From a virus: DNA of 37,549 bases. The translations under genes and the position numbers were made by a program. The stretch lies in the IMG/VR virus record IMGVR_UViG_3300046002_003599, positions 1 through 37,549 of that record; one strand, given 5' to 3'. Of the stretch, positions 5,573 through 12,109 are shown piece after piece. The number at the start of each line of letters is the position of its first letter. The stretch's first letter is position 1. The notes beneath the pieces are model-generated. The model had not been told where the DNA came from, ran no database searches, and worked only from the letters and a program-made list of their open reading frames with translations.

Positions 5573-6568
5573 TTAAACGATTTTATAATCTATAATTCTA
5601 ATATTTTTTAAATGATAATTTCCATCTTTATCTGTTTGAACGTGAGCAAAGCCATGATTATAATTATTGTAAGGTGCATAATCAGGTTGCAACCCGCATA
5701 AACAACCCGTACTCCATGTAGTTGTAACCTCCCCTGATAATGATTTTTCCGTATGTTCGCTAGTTCTATGATGATGTCCTATAATACAACTTTGTTTAGC
5801 TTTCATGTACAAACCTCTTGCGGGATTAACCGGTGGTGCAAATCCGCCTTGCCATTCGTGCCCGTGCATTATTGGTAATTTACCCGCCATTGCTATCTGT
5901 TTGTCTTTTACTAAAGTTACTCCAAACTCTCTAAATCTCAAAATAGTTTCAAGTTCAAAGTCTGCAATTCCTAAAAGTTCAGGTGCTTGTATTCTCAAAT
6001 AATCTTCCCATCGTTTCTCATGATTACCTATTTTAAAATAGATAGGACACTTAAATACGTCTTGTAGTTGTTTTAGGAAGTTACGCCCTATTTCTAATTC
6101 ACTCGCTAAATCTCTTTTTCTACGGTCTTTAACAAATCTACTACCGTGATACATATCTAACGTATCACCGTTTAAATAGATTGCATTTACCTTATTTTCA
6201 ATTCCGTACTCTAAAGCTAAATTTAAAGCCTTATTATCTTGATAAGGAAAATGAATATCCGATAAAATTAAAATGTTGTTTTGTCCTTTTGGGATGATAA
6301 AGTTTTCCGTTTTTTGGTAGTCTGACTCAGGAAGTTCAAAGTTACGTTTCATAAATTGTTTTTTAGTTTTTGAATCTCTACTTTCAAAAATACCCTTTCT
6401 GCCCGTGCTTTCATTTCTAAGCCTTTGCACCATTGAACGTGCATTTGATTCGGTAAAATCTAAAGGGTGGTCTTTTATTAAAAGTCTAGCTATTGCACGA
6501 GTAGAAAAGTCAATATATTTCTCGCAATACTCAATAGCGATGTCACATTTATAAGTTTGTTTTGGCAT
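5573..6568 (-). CDS. calcineurin-like metallophosphoesterase with N-terminal HTH-like region
   Basis: 331 aa. Two-metal phosphoesterase motifs in order: D104-x-H106 (LSDIHFP), G134-D135 (NGDTLD), G181-N-H-E184, HGHEW around 235-239, and GHHH at 264-267. The first 60 residues look like a helix-turn-helix (STRAIARLL, then SNARSMVQRLRN), suggesting a nucleic-acid-binding front end. It may remove phosphates from DNA or RNA ends, which would complement the RNA ligase encoded next. The gene has its own promoter (6588-6614) and terminator (5431-5461), so it is a one-gene unit. Confidence 0.8.
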   Translation of the reverse strand: MPKQTYKCDIAIEYCEKYIDFSTRAIARLLIKDHPLDFTESNARSMVQRLRNESTGRKGIFESRDSKTKKQFMKRNFELPESDYQKTENFIIPKGQNNILILSDIHFPYQDNKALNLALEYGIENKVNAIYLNGDTLDMYHGSRFVKDRRKRDLASELEIGRNFLKQLQDVFKCPIYFKIGNHEKRWEDYLRIQAPELLGIADFELETILRFREFGVTLVKDKQIAMAGKLPIMHGHEWQGGFAPPVNPARGLYMKAKQSCIIGHHHRTSEHTEKSLSGEVTTTWSTGCLCGLQPDYAPYNNYNHGFAHVQTDKDGNYHLKNIRIIDYKIV

Positions 6569-6587
6569 ATTGCTTATTTAAGTTAAG

Positions 6588-6614
6588 CAAACGTACAAAA
6601 TTAAATTGAAACAA
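6588..6614 (-). promoter_or_regulatory. Bacteroidota-type promoter for the metallophosphoesterase gene
   Basis: Minus strand TTG at 6614-6612, a 16-base spacer (slightly short), then TACGTTTG at 6595-6588. It lies directly below the terminator at 6631-6657, repeating the terminator-then-promoter layout seen at 5.4 kb. Confidence 0.6.
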
Positions 6615-6630
6615 AATAATATTTGTAAAT

Positions 6631-6657
6631 AAAAAAACCACCTCGTTTGAAGTGGTT
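6631..6657 (-). terminator. Rho-independent terminator of the predicted small RNA
   Basis: Minus strand AACCACTTC (6657-6649) pairs with GAGGTGGTT (6644-6636), 9 bp with one G-U, AAAC loop, followed by TTTTT. It ends the transcript started at about 6758. Confidence 0.75.
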
Positions 6658-6760
6658 ATAATACTAAAGAATTAGCGAGTACGTATATTTGCCTCTTTAC
6701 TGTGAGTACTACGCCTCCCGTATTACTCTAATTCCATTACTTCAGTAAAAGTAATTAGTT
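6631..6760 (-). ncRNA. predicted small structured RNA of about 125 nt
   Basis: No reading frame of note lies here, yet the segment has its own promoter (6765-6795) and a strong terminator (6631-6657). The minus-strand RNA can form: a 7-bp hairpin (6755-6749 with 6742-6736); a 10-bp hairpin with one mismatch and loop GGAGG (6728-6719 with 6713-6704); a closing helix GAATTA/TAATTC (6734-6729 with 6674-6669) that encloses that hairpin; and the terminator stem. It matches no RNA family I know and is not a tRNA (no T-arm or CCA end). The GGAGG loop resembles a Shine-Dalgarno sequence. Confidence 0.55.
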
Positions 6761-6764
6761 TCTG

Positions 6765-6795
6765 CAAAATTACAAAACCTTTTTTAAACCACCAA
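6765..6795 (-). promoter_or_regulatory. Bacteroidota-type promoter for the predicted small RNA
   Basis: Minus strand TTG at 6795-6793, 20-base spacer, TAATTTTG at 6772-6765. It starts 8 bases after the stop of the 91-aa membrane gene and is followed by no gene before the terminator at 6631-6657. Confidence 0.65.
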
Positions 6796-6802
6796 ACTTT
6801 TT

Positions 6803-7078
6803 TTAATAAATCGTATCACTTTCTGAAATTCGTATTAAAGAATCATTCTCCAACTGCATAGTTTCAACAACTTTTAAGTTGCTTTCTATCTTTACTTTAT
6901 AAATATCAATGGTTTGAACGCATTTAGAAAGGTCTTGTTTAACGTTATTACTCGGAATAGTAGAAACGTTAGTAGGATGCCAAACAACCTCTTTATACAC
7001 TCTCTGTTCTTTTGGAAAGGTAATGTACCCTACAAAGAAAATAAACCCTGATACACAAAATCCTAATACTGTCTTCAT
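6803..7078 (-). CDS. membrane-anchored hypothetical protein
   Basis: 91 aa. An N-terminal hydrophobic helix (TVLGFCVSGFIFFVGYITF) is followed by a polar extracytoplasmic part with a helical end (IYKVKIESNLKVVETMQLEN). The Cys at position 8 is not in a good lipobox. It is last in a run of small membrane genes downstream of the tail fibres, next to a TM/coiled-coil gene, so a lysis role (spanin partner) is possible but unproven. Confidence 0.55.
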   Translation of the reverse strand: MKTVLGFCVSGFIFFVGYITFPKEQRVYKEVVWHPTNVSTIPSNNVKQDLSKCVQTIDIYKVKIESNLKVVETMQLENDSLIRISESDTIY

Positions 7079-7079
7079 C

Positions 7080-7412
7080 TTAATATTTATTTTTTAAGTT
7101 TTGCGATTTGAGGTACAAGTCCCTATAATCGTTTGAAACTCTTTCAATAGCTTCGTTATACTGTTTATAAATTTCTTTAGTTTCAACCTCCCGAACACGA
7201 TTAATGCTATCAAATCTAGCAGTAATGTTCCTAAGATTACTGTCATATTCTCGGTCAATATTTCGACTAATTTCCTCATTTTTTACGGCTTGTTTATATT
7301 GGTAAATAATAACTACACCCTCGCCAATAAGGATTGAAACGAATAAAATTACAACTAAAGCTCTACTTTTTTGAGCTGAAATCCATTTAATAAATTCTAA
7401 TATTTCATTCAT
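7080..7412 (-). CDS. membrane coiled-coil protein, i-spanin-like
   Basis: 110 aa. One transmembrane helix at about residues 18-37 (ALVVILFVSILIGEGVVIIY) is followed by about 65 residues of charged helix (NEEISRNIDREYDSNLRN onwards) able to form a coiled coil. The layout resembles Rz-type proteins, but another pair with this layout sits beside the amidase at 2.7-3.4 kb, so this copy may have a different envelope role. Its ATG overlaps the end of the upstream gene by 4 bases. Confidence 0.55.
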   Translation of the reverse strand: MNEILEFIKWISAQKSRALVVILFVSILIGEGVVIIYQYKQAVKNEEISRNIDREYDSNLRNITARFDSINRVREVETKEIYKQYNEAIERVSNDYRDLYLKSQNLKNKY

Positions 7413-7756
7413 TTTTTTATAAATATTATTGAGGCATAAATTATGTTTAAAACTAAAAGCACAAAGAAAATAGTATAGTAAACCATATTGCTAAAATGAA
7501 TTAATACATCAATACAATTAAGTAAAGATATTAAAATTAATGTTGTCAAAATTCTTTGTACTAAAAATTTCTTTTCATCTGATTTGCCCCAACAAATCAA
7601 TAAAAGAATCAAAAAAGTAAGGTTTTCAAATATAGGATAAATCGATTTATAAATATTAGATTGTAAGTTCATTGCATCAATTCCATAACACGCAAAAACT
7701 AATATAATCAAAATTACATAAAAAAACTCCTCATTATATTTGAAAATGTTTTTCAT
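7409..7756 (-). CDS. multi-pass membrane protein, holin candidate
   Basis: 115 aa with four hydrophobic segments: YVILIILVFACYGI, LTFLILLLICW, ILTTLILISLLNC and YTIFFVLLVLNIIYASIIF. The tail is KK. Size, position after the tail genes and polytopic layout would fit a holin, but no holin family motif is visible. It overlaps both neighbours by four bases. Confidence 0.55.
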   Translation of the reverse strand: MKNIFKYNEEFFYVILIILVFACYGIDAMNLQSNIYKSIYPIFENLTFLILLLICWGKSDEKKFLVQRILTTLILISLLNCIDVLIHFSNMVYYTIFFVLLVLNIIYASIIFIKK

Positions 7757-7908
7757 TTTGGTCGTCTTGGTCTTGGTAAAATACCGCTTTCATTCTCAAA
7801 AACTACTTCGCAATCTAAAGACTCTAAAGCCCGTGCAAATTCTTCTTCAATTTTTGTGATTGTTTCCATATCCGCTCTTTCAGGATATTTAATTTTAATT
7901 GTTGTCAT
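7753..7908 (-). CDS. small acidic hypothetical protein (51 aa)
   Basis: ATG 7908..7906, TGA 7755..7753 overlapping the next ATG. The 97-aa gene upstream ends immediately before it (TAA then ATG). Acidic helix (TITKIEEEFARALESLDCEV) with a Pro/Arg tail (LPRPRRPK). No family recognised; the perfect fit between two genes supports it. Confidence 0.55.
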   Translation of the reverse strand: MTTIKIKYPERADMETITKIEEEFARALESLDCEVVFENESGILPRPRRPK

Positions 7909-8202
7909 TTATAAATGTATTAAAGTTTTTATTAAATAAGTAAAAATTGAGCCGTATGCCGTCCAACGAATATCCGCCCAATCAAATACCGCTTTCTTTT
8001 TAGTAACGTAATACCACTCTCTAAACACCGCTAAAACAGTTACAAAGAATCCAACGGCTAAAGGGTAAAACGCAAAGGCACATATTAAAGCGTTAATTCC
8101 AAAGTGAAGATAATAACGCTCCGATATAAATTTAGCTAAAGTAAACTCTTTAAAATCGTTTACAATAGGCATAAAGTCTAATTTTACAAATCTGAATTTC
8201 AT
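7909..8202 (-). CDS. membrane protein directly after the tail fibre gene, holin candidate
   Basis: 97 aa. Hydrophobic segments at about 33-60 (INALICAFAFYPLAVGFFVT and on) and at the C-terminus (AYGSIFTYLIKTLIHL), with an aromatic basic loop between (FREWYYVTKKK). It starts one base after the fibre gene. Candidate holin or tail-to-membrane accessory protein; undecided. Confidence 0.5.
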   Translation of the reverse strand: MKFRFVKLDFMPIVNDFKEFTLAKFISERYYLHFGINALICAFAFYPLAVGFFVTVLAVFREWYYVTKKKAVFDWADIRWTAYGSIFTYLIKTLIHL

Positions 8203-8203
8203 A

Positions 8204-9721
8204 TTATGATATTTTAATTAATGATGTATAACTACCCGCGTCGGTTACACCCGTTGTCGGTGATGTTCCAAATCCAACTGCTGGGATAAATGTTCCACTT
8301 CCTGAAAATGTCACTTCGCCCTCAATTGTCATAACACATGATATACCCGCACTTGCACCCGTTACACCAATAGCGCTTGTTACATTACCGTAGGCTATTT
8401 GATTTGTATTTGGAAATGTATTTTGCTTTGCACCGTTTGAAGTCCAACCTATAACCGTAACGGGTGCAGTTCCTAATAATCCAAATTGACAATTACCTGA
8501 CGTTGCTAATCCACTCAATGTATAACGACAATAGAATCGATATGTACCCGCAACAACATTATGAGCCGTACCCGTTAATGATTGCAAAGCCGTTGTACTT
8601 GTTAATGCGTGTGAAGATGCTAATTGTATGAAATCTTCTTTGTTTTGTTTAGCATTTAAAGCCGTATTAACCGTATTTTGGTCTACTGCTCCGTCGGTGT
8701 TACTTCCTAAAGAAGTGTATAGTTTTGCAATACCTTTAACGGTAGGTGTTGCGTCGGGTACTGTTACACCCGCAATAGCATTATCTACATATATTTTCTG
8801 TACATAAGTTAAATTATCGTAATCTGCTGAAAAATCTATAAGACCAACTAAACCTTTATCCCCTACATTTCCTATAACCTTTATATTGTCTAAAGATATA
8901 TCAAATCCCGTATCTGTACCCACACCATCTGAACAAAACAAAGTCAATAAATCTTTTCTAAGTCTAACAAACGATAATGCTCCCGTTGTGTTATCTTTGT
9001 GTGATAAACCATATAATGAACCTCCATCAGGGTCATTTATAAATATTTCAAAAGTAGTATCCCCATATTCGGTATTGTTACTAAATATTCGTCTTGGAAT
9101 ATAGCTAATAGTATCTTCTTGAAATTCAATATCTTTTGTAGTAGTATTACCCTCTGTTAAAACTTCTTCTAAATTTGGAGTAGTTCCACCACCCGCAACA
9201 AACTCCAACCCCGTTTCATCGGCTTTAACCGCTACAACTTTTGAACCTTGTCCCGTATAACTTGCGGGTACGTCGGTTAATTCGATGAACTCGGTAACAC
9301 CACCGCCACCGCCCGTTATAGTAATAGTTACACTATCGTCACCGTTATTAACAACCGTTGCACCATCAAAAATAAGTTTGTTAACGTTTGAAATAACAGT
9401 TTCTCCTTCTTCTTGAACTCGTAAGTTAAAATCTAATACCGCACCGCTTTCATTCCACGCTGGAAAGTTTAATTCTTCTAAACGTAAAAGTAAATCTTCT
9501 ATTGATAACCACCCCGTTTCTGGTGTACCGCCCTCACTTGCGTAAACTGTAATATCAGCTAATTGGTAACTGTTTGTAGTAGCACCGCCTTGCGAAACAA
9601 TTACAAATCTATCACCATCTGTATCAACTTGTAATTTACTAAAGCTAAAATCAGCGGGGACATCGGATGCAATAAACTTCCAAACTTTGTTACTATATTT
9701 TGTAATTGATAATGTTGCCAT
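8204..9721 (-). CDS. tail fibre / receptor-binding protein
   Basis: 505 aa. The N-terminus (MATLSITKYSNKVWKF) should attach to the tail. A Gly-rich break (GGGGG near residue 137) precedes short fibre-like segments, including TEFIELTDVPASYTGQGSKV and the TPTVKGIAKLY type seen in many phage fibres. The last 130 residues look like a beta-sandwich or C1q-like trimer head (GTYRFYCRYTLSG, GVTGASAGISCVMTIEG). It is the last and longest of three fibre/appendage genes and so is the best candidate for host-receptor recognition. Confidence 0.7.
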   Translation of the reverse strand: MATLSITKYSNKVWKFIASDVPADFSFSKLQVDTDGDRFVIVSQGGATTNSYQLADITVYASEGGTPETGWLSIEDLLLRLEELNFPAWNESGAVLDFNLRVQEEGETVISNVNKLIFDGATVVNNGDDSVTITITGGGGGVTEFIELTDVPASYTGQGSKVVAVKADETGLEFVAGGGTTPNLEEVLTEGNTTTKDIEFQEDTISYIPRRIFSNNTEYGDTTFEIFINDPDGGSLYGLSHKDNTTGALSFVRLRKDLLTLFCSDGVGTDTGFDISLDNIKVIGNVGDKGLVGLIDFSADYDNLTYVQKIYVDNAIAGVTVPDATPTVKGIAKLYTSLGSNTDGAVDQNTVNTALNAKQNKEDFIQLASSHALTSTTALQSLTGTAHNVVAGTYRFYCRYTLSGLATSGNCQFGLLGTAPVTVIGWTSNGAKQNTFPNTNQIAYGNVTSAIGVTGASAGISCVMTIEGEVTFSGSGTFIPAVGFGTSPTTGVTDAGSYTSLIKIS

Positions 9722-9722
9722 A

Positions 9723-10535
9723 TTATCTAGCTATTTTAACGTTAAAAGTTCCACTTGCTGGGTCAACTGCTCCACCATCATAATTAATACACCTAACCGT
9801 AACAACATCGGTTGCTGAAACAAAAGATGTAAAGAAATACTTATCCGTTGTTAAAGCGGGTGTTCCTAATTGCACCGCTTCACCTACTTTAGCACCTACT
9901 AAAGCAATAGTTAAATCAGCGTAATCATTTGCACCGATTGAACCAAAATTTAACGTTGCACTATTAGAAATAACGTTGTAAGGCTCACGATAAATAGGAG
10001 GTAATCCTAATTGTCTATCATCTAAAACGATATTCAAACCACCAAAATAAATACGTGCTCCAACCGTGTCGGACTCTGTTTTAAATTCACATTCAAATAA
10101 GTCACCCGCATTTAAAGGAATGATTTGAGTAAATGTATTCCACGCACCAAATACAAAAGCATCGTTATCGGTTGTAAAATCAAAATCGTTACTAGCACTA
10201 TTTATAAAAGTTGCTATTTTGCCCGTTATAATTGAAGTATCATAATCAGTAGGTACAAATATTTCACAAGACATGATATAATTACCATCACTCGGTGCGG
10301 TAAAAGTTAATGATGAACCGATATTAAAAGTTAACGTTCCCGTGTCGGTAAATATAACTCTTAATGAATTTAATCTGTTAAATATTGGTACAAGCGTTCC
10401 AACTATTTCAGCCACACCGTTAGCGCCTCCTCCCGTTGTCGTTACTGTTAAAGGTAGGTTTAATGTAGATTCATACGGAAATAAGTTTTCCGCATATCTA
10501 GCTTTTTTCTGTTGTGTTATTACTACTTCTGCCAT
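9723..10535 (-). CDS. tail appendage protein
   Basis: 270 aa, beta-rich, few charged residues. The central part (FTAPSDGNYIMSCEIFVPTD, then FECEFKTESDTVGARIYFGG) resembles C1q/TNF-type jelly-roll domains of phage fibres. The C-terminal 80 residues may form a second small beta domain ending in SGTFNVKIAR. It lies between two other fibre-type genes with 1-base gaps, so it is probably part of the distal tail or a fibre. Confidence 0.6.
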   Translation of the reverse strand: MAEVVITQQKKARYAENLFPYESTLNLPLTVTTTGGGANGVAEIVGTLVPIFNRLNSLRVIFTDTGTLTFNIGSSLTFTAPSDGNYIMSCEIFVPTDYDTSIITGKIATFINSASNDFDFTTDNDAFVFGAWNTFTQIIPLNAGDLFECEFKTESDTVGARIYFGGLNIVLDDRQLGLPPIYREPYNVISNSATLNFGSIGANDYADLTIALVGAKVGEAVQLGTPALTTDKYFFTSFVSATDVVTVRCINYDGGAVDPASGTFNVKIAR

Positions 10536-10536
10536 A

Positions 10537-10983
10537 TTAATCTTGTGTTATGTATGTTTTAAAATCGAAACTAAAACCTTGATTAGCCATTTGCGTAACT
10601 ATTTGAACACCCGCATCGGTTAGATTTAGTCTTACTGAACTTGTGGAATTTTCAGCCTTAAATAATAAGTTATTAACTATGCTTTTAGGTCTAAATTCAG
10701 TATCTTTCCAAGTAAATATATATTGAGGGTTTAGAAAAACACCCGTAACATTTGTTATCTGTCCGCTAATATGTGCAATATTTCCGCTTTTAACTATTCT
10801 AATTGAATAAGTTATATTAGTAGATGATTTGTTTGTGTAAGTTTCAGTTACTTGCGTATCAATTACCGAAGTAGGGTAAAGTTCATCCGATACAGTACTA
10901 AAGGCACTCCTAACCTTAGCTTGTGTTATTAAAGCGGTTATAAAGCCGTTTATTGTACTTAAAAAATTTGTCTTTGTTGCCAT
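10537..10983 (-). CDS. small tail appendage protein
   Basis: 148 aa. N-terminal helix (INGFITALITQAKVRSAF), then a beta-rich body (YSIRIVKSGNIAHISGQITN is characteristic of short phage fibre or tail knob domains). Adjacent fibre genes suggest a trimeric distal-tail component; the exact role is unknown. Confidence 0.55.
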   Translation of the reverse strand: MATKTNFLSTINGFITALITQAKVRSAFSTVSDELYPTSVIDTQVTETYTNKSSTNITYSIRIVKSGNIAHISGQITNVTGVFLNPQYIFTWKDTEFRPKSIVNNLLFKAENSTSSVRLNLTDAGVQIVTQMANQGFSFDFKTYITQD

Positions 10984-10984
10984 A

Positions 10985-12109
10985 TTAATCTATTAAAAAT
11001 TCATCACTAAAATCACTACTATCAAATTCACCCGCTGTTACGGTAAATGCCCAAGTTGTAGTATCTGCAATACTAAAAATTTCATTATCTATTGAGGTAA
11101 TTAAACCCTCTGAAATTAAAACATAATAATCACCATTTTCAGTAACTAAATTATCATAAATCCAAAGTTCATTATCTGTTATTGAAATATCTGATTCTGT
11201 AAAAGTATGAAATAAAATCCCATCTTTATAAACTTTTAAAGTTCCAAATCCTAAAACTATATCTTTATTAAAAGTAGCTTTTAATATTATAGGTAAACCG
11301 CCTAAAGTATAATCACCAAAAGGCACAAAATCAATCGCTTCAAAGTTTGGAAATATTTGGTAAGTATCTGTAAAAGTATCGTTTGAATCAATCGGTACAA
11401 TTATCTCCTGACTCCAATAGTTTGTATCTCCATCCCTTGCAACGGAATTTAATATTTGTTTATTTGTTACTCGTTTGCTATTAAAATAAACAATCGGAGT
11501 GGTTAATAAATTGTTTAAGTTTTTAAATGTAAAGCCATCCAAAAAGTCAAACTTGTAAATTTCTAAATCGGTTTTAATTGCACGACCTGAAACTTTATTG
11601 CCGTTTATTTGTGTGTATTCTATTATTTCGCTATCAGCATCAGCATCTTCACGGTCAAAATACATATTCAAACGAATCGACTGATATAAATTTACGGGTC
11701 TTGTATAATCTAAATAATCAATTCGAGTAGTTTTAGAATCATTCTTAACAATAAATCGATTTGAATATAGTGTTAAATCTGATACACCGTGTTTGAATTT
11801 AAGTAAAACGGGTGTGTAATAAGAAACCCGCAAAGGAGCAATCTCGAAGGCAAATTGAGTAAGACCATCGACTACCATTTCGAGTATTGCAACCTTTGAT
11901 GTTATATCTAATAATTCCGTTCCATCACATCTACAAATATGAACCGTATAATTTCCATCAAAATCAACACCGCCTGAAACATCGCTATATTGTAAATATT
12001 GCTCGTTTGGATTGAGTGCAACTTGCGTAAAGTTCCAAATATTCACACTCGGACTTGCTCCCGTGTTAAGTGCCTCTTTTAATGTTCTTTTTAGCTTTAT
12101 AAAACTCAT
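10985..12109 (-). CDS. tail tip protein with Ig-like C-terminal domain
   Basis: 374 aa. The first two thirds are unlike anything I can name. Residues about 250-360 look like a bacterial Ig/SbsA-type domain (ILKATFNKDIVLGFGTLKVY, NGDYYVLISEGLITS). The acidic end is FDSSDFSDEFLID. It overlaps the preceding 861-aa gene by 4 bases and lies where distal tail or baseplate-hub genes are expected. Confidence 0.55.
   Translation of the reverse strand: MSFIKLKRTLKEALNTGASPSVNIWNFTQVALNPNEQYLQYSDVSGGVDFDGNYTVHICRCDGTELLDITSKVAILEMVVDGLTQFAFEIAPLRVSYYTPVLLKFKHGVSDLTLYSNRFIVKNDSKTTRIDYLDYTRPVNLYQSIRLNMYFDREDADADSEIIEYTQINGNKVSGRAIKTDLEIYKFDFLDGFTFKNLNNLLTTPIVYFNSKRVTNKQILNSVARDGDTNYWSQEIIVPIDSNDTFTDTYQIFPNFEAIDFVPFGDYTLGGLPIILKATFNKDIVLGFGTLKVYKDGILFHTFTESDISITDNELWIYDNLVTENGDYYVLISEGLITSIDNEIFSIADTTTWAFTVTAGEFDSSDFSDEFLID

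Noticed and set aside
6669-6734. tRNA-like outline (7-base closing pair GAATTAG/CTAATTC)
   Set aside because: No T-arm with GTTC, no D-arm, no anticodon loop and no CCA; treated as part of the small structured RNA.
7094-7279. Second minus-strand frame nested in the TM/coiled-coil gene, with a hydrophobic segment
   Set aside because: It is wholly inside another gene, has no lipobox and looks like the off-frame reading of that gene. A nested spanin is not excluded but is unsupported.
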